DNA of 64,000 bases from Dickeya lacustris (GCF_029635795.1 NZ_CP114280.1:2604001-2668000); one strand, 5' to 3'; shown: positions 35,195 through 45,402, numbered from the stretch's first letter. Notes: a model not told the origin generated them from the letters alone. Numbers and translations are program-made.

Positions 35195-36163
35195 ATGCCT
35201 CAGTATGCGCTGGTAGGTGATGTCGGCGGGACAAATGCGCGTCTTGCGCTGTGCGAGCTGGAAAACGGTGCGATTGCGCACAGCCAGCACTATGCCGTGA
35301 ACGAGCACGACAGCCTGGAAACGGTGATCCGGCTGTTTTTGGCTGCCCATCAGGACGCGTCGGTTAAACATGGGTGTATCGCCATCGCCTGCCCGGTGAC
35401 GGGCGATTGGGTGGCGATGACCAATCATCACTGGGCATTTTCGATTGCGGAAATGCAGCAAAACCTCGGTTTTGCCCACCTGGCGGTTATCAACGATTTT
35501 ACGGCGGTCAGCATGGCGGTGCCGGTGCTGGGCGGCGATGACGTTATCCAGCTTGGCGGCGGCGAGCCGCAGAAAGGCAAACCGGTCGCGATATACGGTG
35601 CGGGCACCGGGCTTGGCGTCGCGCATCTGTTAGCGGTCGAGGGCAAATGGCTCAGTCTGCCGGGCGAAGGCGGGCACGTTGATTTTGCCTCCAACAGCGA
35701 AGAAGAAGACCTGCTGTTACAGGTGCTGCGTCAGGAGCTGGGGCATGTCTCTGCCGAGCGGGTGCTCTCCGGGCCGGGGCTGGTCAACATTTATCGCGCC
35801 ATCGTCAAAGCGGATAACCGGGTGCCGGAAGCGCTGACGCCGCAGGTGGTGTCCGAGCGCGCGCTGGCGCACAGCGATGTTGACTGCCTGCGCGCTTTGT
35901 CGCTGTTTTGTGTGCTGATGGGGCGCTTTGGCGGCAATCTGGCCCTGACGCTTGGCACCTTCGGCGGCGTCTATATCGCAGGCGGCATTGTGCCGCGCTT
36001 CCTCGAATTCTTCCGCAACTCCGGTTTTCGCAGCGCCTTCGAAGATAAAGGCCGCTTTCGTGACTACCTTGCCGATATTCCGGTGTTCATGATTACTCAC
36101 TCGCATCCGGGGCTCCTGGGCGCGGGAGCCTACCTGCGTCAGGCGCTGGGGCAAACGCTGTAA
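35195..36163 (+). CDS. glk: Glucokinase
   Basis: A 322-residue cytoplasmic kinase that phosphorylates free glucose with ATP, one residue longer than E. coli Glk. Phosphate-binding [14 protein letters not shown] is at residues 8-21, the catalytic aspartate in [13 protein letters not shown] near 100, the sugar-binding GEGGHVDFA near 157, and the C-terminal [11 protein letters not shown] is intact. It could use the glucose released elsewhere in the cell. It converges on the MocR gene. Confidence 0.97.
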   Translation: MPQYALVGDVGGTNARLALCELENGAIAHSQHYAVNEHDSLETVIRLFLAAHQDASVKHGCIAIACPVTGDWVAMTNHHWAFSIAEMQQNLGFAHLAVINDFTAVSMAVPVLGGDDVIQLGGGEPQKGKPVAIYGAGTGLGVAHLLAVEGKWLSLPGEGGHVDFASNSEEEDLLLQVLRQELGHVSAERVLSGPGLVNIYRAIVKADNRVPEALTPQVVSERALAHSDVDCLRALSLFCVLMGRFGGNLALTLGTFGGVYIAGGIVPRFLEFFRNSGFRSAFEDKGRFRDYLADIPVFMITHSHPGLLGAGAYLRQALGQTL

Positions 36164-36195
36164 TCGTGCTGGCAGGCCGGCTCTCGCTTTTGGCG

Positions 36196-37674
36196 TTAGC
36201 GGGCCACCTGCTCCAGCGCGAGAGCCAACCGACGAATCCCCTCATCAATCTGTTCCGGCCGGATGGCGTGAAAGCCGAGCCGGAAGTAATTTCCCGGCAT
36301 CGGCGGCCCGAGAAAATGCGCCTGACCGGGTTCAATCAATACCCCGGCATGGGCAGCGCGCCACGCCAGTTGCTGGGTGTTCACCCCATCAGGGGCTTGC
36401 AGCCAGAATGCGCTGGCATGTTCGCTGCCCGCCCGACGCTGGCAGTGGGGTAAATCGCGGCCCAGCGCGTTATTTAATTGATGCCAGCGCCGGGCGGAAT
36501 CTTCCCGATAGCGGTGCAGGTACGCCTCGTAATAGCCTTGCGCCAGAAAATGCGCCATCTGGTGCTGGATGTTGGTGGGCGGGTGGCGATACATCAGCCG
36601 CCTGAGCGCCCGCAATTCGTCTATCAGCTCTGAGGGGGCGACCAGGTAGCCAAGCCGCAGGCCCGGCGACAGCGATTTGGACAGGCTGCTGACGTAAATC
36701 ACCCGGCGGTTAACGTCGCTGGCTTTCAGCGCCGCCCGAGGGTGCGGGTCGAAATTGGTTTCCGAGTCGTAATCATCTTCAATGATTATCTGGTCATAGC
36801 GGCTGGCATGGGCCAGCAGCGCGGTGCGCCGTGCGTTGCTCATTCTGACGCCGGTCGGGGCCTGATGGCTGGGGGTGACGTAAAAGTAGTCACACTGCGC
36901 CGAGTGCGCGTCGAGCACGAGCCCTTCATCATCCAGCGCGTGGGGAACGATGTGCGCGCCTTGCAAGGCAAAGGCGTTGATGGCCTCGCGGAACACCGGA
37001 TTTTCTACCGCCACCCGGGTGTTGCGGTTAAACAGGAGCTGCGAGAGCAGGCTCAGGGCGTTTTGCGAGCCTAGCGTAATCAGAATCTCATCGGCGCGGG
37101 CGATGATGCCGCGCTTGGGCAAAATACGCTGGCGCAACTGTTCAATCAGGAACGGCACATCCTGATCGATATTGTCATACAGCCAGTGGTGATCGCGGTG
37201 GCTGCCGGTGACGCGTCGGGTGGTATCACGCCATTGCTCAATCGGGAAGAGCTGGGTGTTGGGCTGGCCATAAATAAACGGGTAGGGAAACGACATCCAC
37301 TGCGCCGGTTTCATGATGGCGAGGAAATTGCTGGGGCTGACGTTCAGGCGTTTGCCCCAATCTGGTGCCTGGCCGTGTTCAGCAGCGGGCGCGGCGTTGG
37401 GGGTGGGCACGTCAGCAGGCTGATGGTAATCCGGGTGCAGGTAGTAACCGCTGCGCGGGCGGCTCACCAGATAGCCATCGCTTTGCAGCCCCTCATACAC
37501 CAGCGCGACGGTATTGCGTGAAATATTCAACTGACACGATAGCTTACGGCATGATGGCAGCGCTTCATCGGCAGGAAATACCCCGGCCAGAATCGAGGCA
37601 ATCAGCGTTTCACGCAACTGTTCTTGCAGGCTGCGGTGCGCCACAAAATCAATATGCAAACAGTGGTCGTTCAT
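36196..37674 (-). CDS. MocR-type (GntR HTH plus aminotransferase fold) regulator
   Basis: A 492-residue regulator if started at 37674 (MNDHCLHIDFVAHR); a frame from 37713 adds 13 residues. Residues 10-75 form the GntR winged helix (LPSCRKLSCQLNISRNTVALVYEGL). After a linker a fold-type I aminotransferase domain follows, with the PLP lysine in SSLSKSLSPGLRLGY and DDYDSETNF. Such proteins (PdxR, GabR, TauR types) sense PLP or amino-acid adducts. No divergent target is present. It lies downstream of the CMD-protein gene in the same direction, and its target is unknown. Confidence 0.87.
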   Translation of the reverse strand: MNDHCLHIDFVAHRSLQEQLRETLIASILAGVFPADEALPSCRKLSCQLNISRNTVALVYEGLQSDGYLVSRPRSGYYLHPDYHQPADVPTPNAAPAAEHGQAPDWGKRLNVSPSNFLAIMKPAQWMSFPYPFIYGQPNTQLFPIEQWRDTTRRVTGSHRDHHWLYDNIDQDVPFLIEQLRQRILPKRGIIARADEILITLGSQNALSLLSQLLFNRNTRVAVENPVFREAINAFALQGAHIVPHALDDEGLVLDAHSAQCDYFYVTPSHQAPTGVRMSNARRTALLAHASRYDQIIIEDDYDSETNFDPHPRAALKASDVNRRVIYVSSLSKSLSPGLRLGYLVAPSELIDELRALRRLMYRHPPTNIQHQMAHFLAQGYYEAYLHRYREDSARRWHQLNNALGRDLPHCQRRAGSEHASAFWLQAPDGVNTQQLAWRAAHAGVLIEPGQAHFLGPPMPGNYFRLGFHAIRPEQIDEGIRRLALALEQVAR

Positions 37675-37775
37675 GCTGGCTGGCTCCTGTGTTGAATCGG
37701 GTAACACAGGCAAGCAAGATGTGTACCGGGTCAGCGCGCGCCCATCGCGCCCTGCCCGGTGTGGTGTGGTATGGA

Positions 37776-38891
37776 TCAGTGTGAGGGCCAGAACGGTTCG
37801 CCAAGCGTCAGCATCAGGCGGTTAGCCCAGGCAAAAAACGCGGTCGATTGAATTAAATCGAGGATAGCCGGTGTATCCAGCCCCGCCGCCCGCAGGCTAT
37901 CGACATCGTGCGAGCTGACCTGCGCCGGGGTGGCAGAGAGCCGGGCGGCAAAGGTGATAATCGCCTGCCAGCGCGGGTCTTGTCCGGCCGCCAGAGAACC
38001 GCCCGGCGGCACATTCAATAAGCGCTGCACCGCGTCATCCTGTTTTGACAGCTGGCTTGCCTTACGCGCATGTACCGAGGCGCAATAAATACACCCGTTG
38101 ACCTTGCTGACCACCGTGGCCGCCAGTTCGCGCTCGCTGCGCGGCAGGCCGCCCGAGGTATAAAAAATGCCCTTGTCAGTCAGGGTGCGTTGCTCGAGCA
38201 GCGGCAGGTTGCGCCCCAGCAGGCGGAAATAATCCGATTCGGTATGACCAAAACGCGCCAGAACCGCCTGCTCCTCTTCGCTGAATGCCGCCAGCGGTTT
38301 CGCGGCTATCCACGGCTCCCAGCCCAGCTCACCCTGCGTAAACGCCGTCGGAGCGGTTTTGTTGCTGTGGGTTAATGGCTCGGTGTGCCAGTGGCCGGCG
38401 GTGACGTCAGCGGTGTTTGCCACCAGCGGCGCGGCGGTGGTGAGTTGCTGCAACCCCACCACCAGACGGCTTTGGAAGCTGACGAACGCCACCAGTTGCG
38501 ACAGCGTGACGATATCGTCATCGCTCCAGCCAGCCTGTTGTAATTCATGCAGGTGGGCTGGCGTTGCCGCCACGGGGTGGCGCGTCAGGCGCTCGGCGTG
38601 CGCCAGCGCCTGGGTTAACGCCTCGTCGCGGGCCGGTGTGGGAAAATCGGCCAGCCGACCGGCATAGAACTGCGCGAGCGTTGGGTTGTCATGCCAGGCG
38701 CTGACGTGCGAGGCAATGAAAAAACGCAGCGCCAGCGATAAATTGCCCTGCGGCGGGTGGCTGAACAGCACGTCATAACTGCCCTGGGTATGGCGGGTGG
38801 CGGCCTCGCGCACCGCTCTGGCCTGCGCCAGCGCGGAGTCGGGGGCTATCTGCGCCAGTTGCGCAATAATGTCTACAGTCGGTTGCGTCAT
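37776..38891 (-). CDS. CMD/AhpD-domain protein of the LLM-ABC operon
   Basis: A 371-residue protein with two carboxymuconolactone-decarboxylase-like halves. The redox CxxC with downstream histidine of AhpD-type peroxidases is visible in the second half as NGCIYCASVHARK. It resembles the 'CMD domain protein, Avi_7170' family, which I recall as a regular partner of KPN_01858-type luciferase-like monooxygenases and a peptide-type ABC transporter, exactly the genes upstream. It may remove peroxide or hydroperoxides made by the monooxygenase. Its start overlaps the upstream stop by four bases. Confidence 0.78.
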   Translation of the reverse strand: MTQPTVDIIAQLAQIAPDSALAQARAVREAATRHTQGSYDVLFSHPPQGNLSLALRFFIASHVSAWHDNPTLAQFYAGRLADFPTPARDEALTQALAHAERLTRHPVAATPAHLHELQQAGWSDDDIVTLSQLVAFVSFQSRLVVGLQQLTTAAPLVANTADVTAGHWHTEPLTHSNKTAPTAFTQGELGWEPWIAAKPLAAFSEEEQAVLARFGHTESDYFRLLGRNLPLLEQRTLTDKGIFYTSGGLPRSERELAATVVSKVNGCIYCASVHARKASQLSKQDDAVQRLLNVPPGGSLAAGQDPRWQAIITFAARLSATPAQVSSHDVDSLRAAGLDTPAILDLIQSTAFFAWANRLMLTLGEPFWPSH

Positions 38892-39928
38892 ACCAGCTCC
38901 TGTGTCGCGTTACCGGCAAGCGAGTGTTGGGGGGATGACCAGCCCAGCGCCGGGGCAACCCGGCTGGCGATAAGCTCCAGCGAGCGCAAAATATGGGCGT
39001 GCGGAGGGTCAATGGAATGCACCTGAAAGGCGATGTCGGTGGTGCGCGCCAGTGCGCTGTCGGCGGCGAGCGAGGCAATCACCTCGTCCGGTGTGCCGAC
39101 ATGGCTATCAAACGAGGCGATCAGTTCCGCGACCGAACCGTCGCGCGCCGGGCGGCCCAGTTGCGCCAGCCGCGCCGCTGAACGGCGCAAACCGCTGTCG
39201 GCCAGTTGCAGCGCCAGCGCCCGGTCATCGGCCACAAACACGCTGCGTGACCCCATAATGCGCGGCGTCACGCCGGGCGGCAGCGCCGCCAGATAGGCGT
39301 CTATCATCGGGTTTTGCAGGTCGGCCAGCGTCGCATCAGGAAAACCGTCCGGGCGCGGCTGCGTGCGCGAGAGCATCAGCCCGTCGCCAGCCTGACCCGC
39401 GCGGCGCGCGCCCTCTGGCGAAAAGGTGGCTTGCCACACCCGGCGATTCAGGTGCGCCGCCGCCGGGTAGAGCCGGTTGCCATCGGCGCTCAGTGGCTCA
39501 CCGGCCCAGGCCGCGCGCACCTGACTGAGGTAACGCCCGAGGATCTCGCCGCGCTGGGCGCTGTCATGGCCGAATGCGGTAAAAGAAGACGGGGTGCCGC
39601 CGGAGCCGATGCCGACCTCCAGCCGCCCGCCGCTGAGAAGGTCAAGAACAGCCGTATCTTCCGCCACCCGCAGCGGTTGCTCCATCGGCAGCGTGATGAC
39701 GCCGGTGCCAAGCCGAATGCGGCGAGTCTGCGCGGCAACGTGCGCCAGAAACACCAGCGGCGAGGGCAGGCCGCCCTCGTCGGCGTGGAAATGGTGCTGG
39801 GCAACCCAGGCGCTGTCAAAACCCAGTTGTTCTGCCTTGATAATTTGCTCGCAGGCCAGCCGATAACGCTGCCCGGCGGGGGCGTCGTCCAGCAGCCGGG
39901 TGAAAAAGCCCAGACGTTTTTGCGTCAT
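38888..39928 (-). CDS. Luciferase-like FMN-dependent monooxygenase
   Basis: A 346-residue bacterial-luciferase-fold enzyme. The motifs SAWVAQHHFHADEGG, RIRLGTGVITLPMEQPLRVAED and GRLEVGIGSGGTPSSF are those of the LLM superfamily. It matches in character the 'KPN_01858' branch. It would oxidise a substrate imported by the transporter encoded upstream, using FMNH2 from elsewhere. The substrate is unknown. It is 15 bases downstream of the ATPase gene and coupled to the CMD gene. Confidence 0.82.
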   Translation of the reverse strand: MTQKRLGFFTRLLDDAPAGQRYRLACEQIIKAEQLGFDSAWVAQHHFHADEGGLPSPLVFLAHVAAQTRRIRLGTGVITLPMEQPLRVAEDTAVLDLLSGGRLEVGIGSGGTPSSFTAFGHDSAQRGEILGRYLSQVRAAWAGEPLSADGNRLYPAAAHLNRRVWQATFSPEGARRAGQAGDGLMLSRTQPRPDGFPDATLADLQNPMIDAYLAALPPGVTPRIMGSRSVFVADDRALALQLADSGLRRSAARLAQLGRPARDGSVAELIASFDSHVGTPDEVIASLAADSALARTTDIAFQVHSIDPPHAHILRSLELIASRVAPALGWSSPQHSLAGNATQELV

Positions 39929-39943
39929 GATTAACTCCTTGAT

Positions 39944-41587
39944 TTAGGCTGAGTCTCTTAACGGCGAGACGGGGCGCTGGCCGGGAATGGCATGGAGCAG
40001 CGCCTGAGTATAGGGGGCGGCAGGGTGGTGGAAGATGTCGGCCACCGGCCCGGATTCCACCTGCCGCCCGTGATAGAGCACGGAAACGGTGTCGGCTATC
40101 TGGCGTACCACGGCCAGATCGTGCGAAATAAACAGATACGTCAGCCCCAGCGAGGCTTGCAGCTCGTCGAGCAGGCGCAGTATTTGCGCCTGCACGGTGA
40201 CATCGAGCGCGGAAACCGCTTCATCGAGCACCAGGATTTTGGGCTCCAGAATCAGCGCGCGGGCAATGGCGACGCGCTGGCGCTGGCCGCCGGAGAGCTC
40301 TTGCGGGCGGCGCTGCAACAGCGTGCCGGGCAGCGCGACGCGCTCGAACATGGCGTGAACCAAACGGGCGCGCTCAGTGCGCGAGTGACGCTGAAAATTG
40401 CGCAGCGGCTCTTCTACGATATCGAACAACCGTTGCGACGGGTCTAACGAGCCGTAGGGGTTCTGGTACACCAGTTGAATGGTCTGGCGAAACTGACGCA
40501 GCGCCTCGCCGCGCAGCCGGGTGATGTCGGTGCCATCTATCAGAATGCGGCCTGCGCTTGGCCGCTGAAAGCCCATTATCATGCGCGCGGTGGTGGTCTT
40601 CCCCGAACCCGACTCGCCGACAATCGCATGGGTGGTGCCGGGCTGCACCTGAAAAGAGACGCCATCCACCGCCCGAAACGCGCTACGTCGCCCGCCGCCG
40701 GGCGGGAAATCCTGCACCAGTTGTTCCACCTGCACGATGGGCGGCGCGCCGCTGGTGCGTAACGGGCGGTGCAGCGCGGCCTGCGCGGGAATGTTCGCCA
40801 GCAGTGTGCGGGTGTACGCGCTTTGGGGAGCACTTAACACTTGTCGGGTTGGCCCCTGCTCCTGAATATAGCCTTGCTGAAACACCAGCAGGCGGTCAGC
40901 GCGCTCGGCGGCAACGGCCAAATCGTGGGTGACGAATAAAATCGCGGTGCCGCTTTCCCGGCGCAGTTCGTCAAGCAGGTCGAGAATGCGCTGTTGCACC
41001 GTGACATCCAGCGCGCTGGTCGGCTCATCGGCGATGATCAGCGCCGGTTTCAGCGCGATGGCGATGGCGATTAATACGCGTTGTTTCATGCCGCCGGACA
41101 GCTCGTGCGGATACTGACTGGCGCGCAGCGCCGGGTCTGTCAGCCCGACGCGCGTCAGCAGCGTCAGCGTTTGCTGGCGCAGGGTGCGGCGGTCGATTTT
41201 CTGGTGCAGGCGCAGGATTTCATCGACCTGATCGCCGATGGTTCTTACCGGGTTCAGCGAGTTGCCGGGGTCTTGCGGCACCAGGCTGATGACCCGACCG
41301 CGCAGGCTGGCCAGCCGGTTTTGCGACCAGCGGCTGATGTCAGTACCGTTGAGGCGAATCGCGCCGCGCGTCAGGCGGCCATTGTCGGCCAGCAGGCCAA
41401 TCACTGCCTGCGCCGTGGTGGTTTTCCCCGAGCCGGACTCACCGACCAGCGCCACCACTTCTCCGGGTGCCACGCGAAACGACACCCCTTCGACCACCGT
41501 GCGTTCACCGTCGTCGCCCCGATATGTAATGGTGACATCTTCGAGCTCCAGCACCGGCGGGGCGCTGTGGATGGGCGCGTGTGTCAT
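39944..41587 (-). CDS. ABC transporter ATPase with two nucleotide-binding domains (DppD-DppF fusion type)
   Basis: A 547-residue cytoplasmic ATPase starting MTHAPIHSAPPVLELEDV at 41587; the open frame to 41671 lies inside the upstream permease gene. There are two complete ABC units: Walker A GESGSGKTTTAQ near 47 with LSGGMKQRV, and GESGSGKTTTARM near 325 with LSGGQRQRV and ILVLDEAVSALD. It energises import by the two permeases upstream. It overlaps the preceding permease by four bases. Confidence 0.92.
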   Translation of the reverse strand: MTHAPIHSAPPVLELEDVTITYRGDDGERTVVEGVSFRVAPGEVVALVGESGSGKTTTAQAVIGLLADNGRLTRGAIRLNGTDISRWSQNRLASLRGRVISLVPQDPGNSLNPVRTIGDQVDEILRLHQKIDRRTLRQQTLTLLTRVGLTDPALRASQYPHELSGGMKQRVLIAIAIALKPALIIADEPTSALDVTVQQRILDLLDELRRESGTAILFVTHDLAVAAERADRLLVFQQGYIQEQGPTRQVLSAPQSAYTRTLLANIPAQAALHRPLRTSGAPPIVQVEQLVQDFPPGGGRRSAFRAVDGVSFQVQPGTTHAIVGESGSGKTTTARMIMGFQRPSAGRILIDGTDITRLRGEALRQFRQTIQLVYQNPYGSLDPSQRLFDIVEEPLRNFQRHSRTERARLVHAMFERVALPGTLLQRRPQELSGGQRQRVAIARALILEPKILVLDEAVSALDVTVQAQILRLLDELQASLGLTYLFISHDLAVVRQIADTVSVLYHGRQVESGPVADIFHHPAAPYTQALLHAIPGQRPVSPLRDSA

Positions 41588-42441
41588 GGTTGCCTCCTGA
41601 TGGACTGGCTGATGCGATTGGCCGACAGCACCACGGCGACCACCAGCAGGCCGGGGAAGGTGGTCAGCCACCAGGCGCTGGCCAGATAGTTACGGCCTTC
41701 GGCTATCAGTAACCCCCATTCCGGCGTAGGCGGCGGCGCGCCGTAACCGAGAAAACTGAGCGTGGCGAGCGCCAGAATCGCACTGCCGAACTGCAACGCA
41801 GCGAACGCCAGTACGCTGGTCAGCGCATTGGGTAACAGGTGCCGCCACAGCACGCTGAAAAAGGTGCCGCCGCTACCGAAGGCGGCTTCGACGTAATCGC
41901 TGTGGCGCACGCGCAGCACTTCCGCGCGCGTCAGACGGGTGAAATGGGCAATCGAGGTGACGCCAACGGCGATGGCGGCGTGCAGGTTGCCCACCCCCAG
42001 TAAAATAATGACGCTTAACGCCAGCAGCAGGCCCGGAACGGCCAGCAGCACGTCCACGCCGCGCATCAACAGCGTATCGAGGCGGCCACCGATAGCGCCG
42101 GACAGTAACCCCAGCAGGCCGCCTGCAACCAGCCCCAGCGACACCGCCGTCACCGCGCCTGACAGCGAATGCGATGCGCCATACACCAGCCGGGCGTAGA
42201 GATCGCGCCCTAACTGGTCGGTGCCTAACAATGCTGCGCCGCCGGGCGGCTGGCGCTGGGCCCCGGCGATGCCTTCCAGCGGTGAATGGGTGGTAAACAG
42301 CGCCGGGAACAGCGCCCACAGCACCACGGTTAACACCACCAGCCAGGCCAACGCCAGCCCCGGTTGCCGCGCGAAGAGGGGTAAGCGCAGCGCGCGGGTA
42401 CGCCGTGGCAAGGGGATTTTTTCCAGTTGAATGATGGCCAT
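41584..42441 (-). CDS. ABC transporter permease (DppC type)
   Basis: A 285-residue inner-membrane permease with about six helices. The binding-protein-dependent transport signature (EAA loop) is EAAFGSGGTFFSVLWRHLLP near residues 190-210. The N-terminal part GTDQLGRDLYARLVYGA is typical of DppC/OppC proteins. It pairs with the DppB-type permease one base upstream. Confidence 0.92.
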   Translation of the reverse strand: MAIIQLEKIPLPRRTRALRLPLFARQPGLALAWLVVLTVVLWALFPALFTTHSPLEGIAGAQRQPPGGAALLGTDQLGRDLYARLVYGASHSLSGAVTAVSLGLVAGGLLGLLSGAIGGRLDTLLMRGVDVLLAVPGLLLALSVIILLGVGNLHAAIAVGVTSIAHFTRLTRAEVLRVRHSDYVEAAFGSGGTFFSVLWRHLLPNALTSVLAFAALQFGSAILALATLSFLGYGAPPPTPEWGLLIAEGRNYLASAWWLTTFPGLLVVAVVLSANRISQSIRRQP

Positions 42442-42442
42442 A

Positions 42443-43384
42443 TCACACCTGCGAAACGGTTTTCAGACGCGGGTCGAGCAGGCGATACAGCCCGTCTACC
42501 AGCAAATTAACGACCACAAAGGCACCCGCAGAAATCAGCACGATGGCTTGTAAGACGCTGGCATCCTGCGTGTTGACCGCCTCTTGCGTCAGTTGCCCTA
42601 ATCCGCTGCGGCCAAACACGGTTTCCGTCACCAGCGCCCCGGCAATCAACTCGCCCAGCAGCAGCCCGGCCAGCGTCAGCGCGGGCAAGATGGCGTTGCG
42701 CGCCACATGCCGCCATAACACGCCGCTACGACGCAGGCCCTTGGCGCGCGCCACCGCCACGAACGGCTGCGCCAGCACCTGATCGATACTGCGCATCAGC
42801 ACCTGCGCAATCGGCGCGGCAATCGGCACGCACAGGGTGAGCACCGGCAAGACAAGCCCTTCCAGCTCGCCGGGGTTAATGACGGAAACCCAGCCCAGCC
42901 GGAAGGAGAACACCTGAATCAGCACGATGCCGAGCCAGAACGTCGGAATCGAGATCAGAAGCGAGGGCAGCGACTGCAACAGCTGGCGCAGCCAGGCGAA
43001 CGGCGTCAGGGCGCAGAGAAACGCCAGCGCGACGGCCAGAATCAGCGCGGCGACAAACCCCAGCGCCGCCAGTTGCAGCGTGGCGGGCAGGTTGGTTAAC
43101 AGCAGTGTGCTGACAGGCAAACCCGCTTGCAGCGACAGGCCAAAATCGTCCCGTAACAGGCGCGAGAGCGCGGCGAGATACTGCGTGAGCAGCGGCACAT
43201 CGGCCCCGTAAATTTGGCGCAGCTCGGCAATCTGGCTGGCGCTCAGGCCCAGATCCGGGCTCATGAATTTAATCAGCACGGCATCGCCGGGCAGCGCCTG
43301 CAACAGCAGGAACGACAGGGTAAACGCCGCCCACAACACTAACAGGGCGTGGCCGAGGCGGGTGGCTAGCGCGGTGATTGACAT
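42443..43384 (-). CDS. ABC transporter permease (DppB type)
   Basis: A 313-residue inner-membrane permease, starting MSITALATRLGHALLVLWAA. The EAA-like loop is VAVARAKGLRRSGVLWRH near residues 210-230, and LPGDAVLIKF and ETVFGRSGLGQL are DppB features. It is 27 bases downstream of the binding-protein gene. Confidence 0.92.
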   Translation of the reverse strand: MSITALATRLGHALLVLWAAFTLSFLLLQALPGDAVLIKFMSPDLGLSASQIAELRQIYGADVPLLTQYLAALSRLLRDDFGLSLQAGLPVSTLLLTNLPATLQLAALGFVAALILAVALAFLCALTPFAWLRQLLQSLPSLLISIPTFWLGIVLIQVFSFRLGWVSVINPGELEGLVLPVLTLCVPIAAPIAQVLMRSIDQVLAQPFVAVARAKGLRRSGVLWRHVARNAILPALTLAGLLLGELIAGALVTETVFGRSGLGQLTQEAVNTQDASVLQAIVLISAGAFVVVNLLVDGLYRLLDPRLKTVSQV

Positions 43385-43411
43385 CCCTTGCCCTCCGTTA
43401 AGGTGGAACGG

Positions 43412-45052
43412 TTATTTATCAAGCCAGGTGTTGTAGAAGCTCGGGCGGCCAACGGCTTCAAAGCCGATGCCTTGCGTGGTGGCGCGCCCGGCGTAGACCT
43501 GCGGTTCTTCAAAAATCGGGATCACATACGCTTGATCGATAAGATAGCGCTGCACATCGCCGACCAGCGCCAGCCGCTGCCCGCGATCGGTCGCCGAGGC
43601 GATGCCGTCCAGCAGGCTATTCAGGCGGTCATCGGCAAAGGTTTTTACCTTGTCGCTGGTGCCGCCTTTTTGCAGCAGTACGTTACGCAGCGTCGGGTAA
43701 TATTGGCTTTTCAGCACGTCCGGGTCGGCGCGGCCCACCATGCCCGGCGCAACGCCGGTTTTCAGCGGGTCGAGGCTGTCTACGGTTTTGCTGCCAGCAT
43801 CACCCGCCAGCACGTTCAGTTTCACACCCACTTTGGCCCACTGCTGCGCCAGCAGTTGCAGCATCTCTTTATTCTGCGGCTGCGGCTGTGATTCATAAGC
43901 CGTCAGCTCCAGCGCCTGCCCCTCTTTCTGACGCACCCCTTGCGCCCCGGTTTTCCAGCCCGCGTCATCGAGCAGACGGCTGGCCGCCTGCGGGTCAAAC
44001 ACCAGCTTGTCGGCGAGGTTGACGTAACCGCTGGCGGTTTTCGCCAGAACCGAGGTGGCCTGCGGATAATTCTCGGAGTAGAGCGTCTGGATTATCTCTT
44101 GCGGGTTGGTGGCGTAACGCAGCGCCTGACGCACGCGAATATCGGCGACCAGCGGGTTATCCGGGCGGAAATTGATGCTGTTGTTAACGCCACGGGTGGG
44201 CGCGGCATAGATGTGTATGCCCTCGTTTTGCACCCGTTTTTCGTCATAGGCCTGAATCTGGCGGATAAAATCGGCCTGGCCGGAGACCAGCGCGCCGATG
44301 CGCACACTGTCTTCCGGCGTCACCAGATAGGTAATGCCATCCAGATAGGCACGGCCCTGATGCGCCGAGCCAGCCGGTGCCCACTGGTAATCTTTCCGGG
44401 CCACCAGTTTCAGCTCCCGGCCCGGTTTTTCGCTGCTGACCACAAACGGGCCGGAGCCGATGATGTGGGTGGCGTCACCCAACTGGTTGAAATTGCGCGC
44501 CAGCGTATTGAGCGATACCAGCCCGGAGCCGATAGCCGCCGTGCCTTGCAGGAAGCCGGGCGACGGTTTTTTGAAGGAGAACTTCACCGTCAGCGGGTCG
44601 ATAACTTCGCTGCGTGCATAGTTGTTAATCACCTCTGACACCGGCTGGTTCAGTTCTTTGTTGCCAAGGCCATAGGTGTCGAAATTTTTCGCGACCGCAT
44701 TGGCATCCAGCGGTGAACCGTCGGAAAACGTGACGCCGGGGCGCAGCTTAAAAGTGTATTCGGTGCTGTCGGCGTTAATGGTCCATGACTCGGCAATCCA
44801 CGGCTCAATCGCCAGGGTTTGCGGGTTCTGGTAGGTCAGTTTGTCGGTTATCTGATTAAGAATGCCGCCGTTAGGGTAAAAACCGCCCGCCGGTGGGTAC
44901 AGGTTGGTGTGTGGTTGCTGTTCGAGATAGATCAAGGTGCCGCCGGTTTTGGGCGCTTGCGCTGCCTGGCCCGGCGCGCCATAACCGAGCACCGCGAAGG
45001 CGGCAAACAGGCCGAGCGCGCGCTTTTGTCGAGCGTTCAATAAAGCAGACAT
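43412..45052 (-). CDS. Extracytoplasmic substrate-binding protein (family 5, DppA/OppA type)
   Basis: A 546-residue periplasmic binding protein with a signal peptide ending near GYGAPGQAAQA (residues about 1-32). Family 5 features include GGTLIYLEQQPHTNLYP, YTFKLRPGVTFSDGSPLDA and RQALRYATNPQEI. It resembles the 'KPN_01854' branch linked to LLM and CMD genes. It heads a six-gene operon: binding protein, two permeases, ATPase, monooxygenase, CMD protein. The ligand is not known; the attached oxidoreductases suggest that the imported compound is oxidised. Confidence 0.88.
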   Translation of the reverse strand: MSALLNARQKRALGLFAAFAVLGYGAPGQAAQAPKTGGTLIYLEQQPHTNLYPPAGGFYPNGGILNQITDKLTYQNPQTLAIEPWIAESWTINADSTEYTFKLRPGVTFSDGSPLDANAVAKNFDTYGLGNKELNQPVSEVINNYARSEVIDPLTVKFSFKKPSPGFLQGTAAIGSGLVSLNTLARNFNQLGDATHIIGSGPFVVSSEKPGRELKLVARKDYQWAPAGSAHQGRAYLDGITYLVTPEDSVRIGALVSGQADFIRQIQAYDEKRVQNEGIHIYAAPTRGVNNSINFRPDNPLVADIRVRQALRYATNPQEIIQTLYSENYPQATSVLAKTASGYVNLADKLVFDPQAASRLLDDAGWKTGAQGVRQKEGQALELTAYESQPQPQNKEMLQLLAQQWAKVGVKLNVLAGDAGSKTVDSLDPLKTGVAPGMVGRADPDVLKSQYYPTLRNVLLQKGGTSDKVKTFADDRLNSLLDGIASATDRGQRLALVGDVQRYLIDQAYVIPIFEEPQVYAGRATTQGIGFEAVGRPSFYNTWLDK

Positions 45053-45402
45053 GGTTTTTCCTTTTAATTATCAGTGTGATGTCAGCGAATGTGCAGGTGT
45101 TGTTGGCGCTGAAAAACAGCGGCCAGATACGAAGGGATACTTCCACAGGCAACCGGAAACGGCAAAGTACAAAACCGGTAATCCATATCCGGTTTTATGG
45201 CAAACGGCGGGTTGTAACCGCACAAAAAGTGAGGACGAAAACCTAAATTTCGCGGTGGGTTTTTAGTTCAAAAAAACTGAATCCAAGCAGCAAATAAACC
45301 CGATATTCATTGCGCGTTGGCTGCTCTATTATCACATCCATCGAAGGCGATGCCGCCTCCAGTTAAACCACTGAACCCCATTTGATGTGAAGGATATTGA
45401 CC
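45053..45402. other. Divergent intergenic region with an inverted repeat
   Basis: Contains the promoters of the ABC-LLM operon (leftward) and of the YhcN-like gene (rightward). AAAACCGG (45171-45178) and CCGGTTTT (45189-45196) form a perfect inverted repeat with a 10-base spacer, a candidate operator. It is otherwise unremarkable. Confidence 0.5.
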
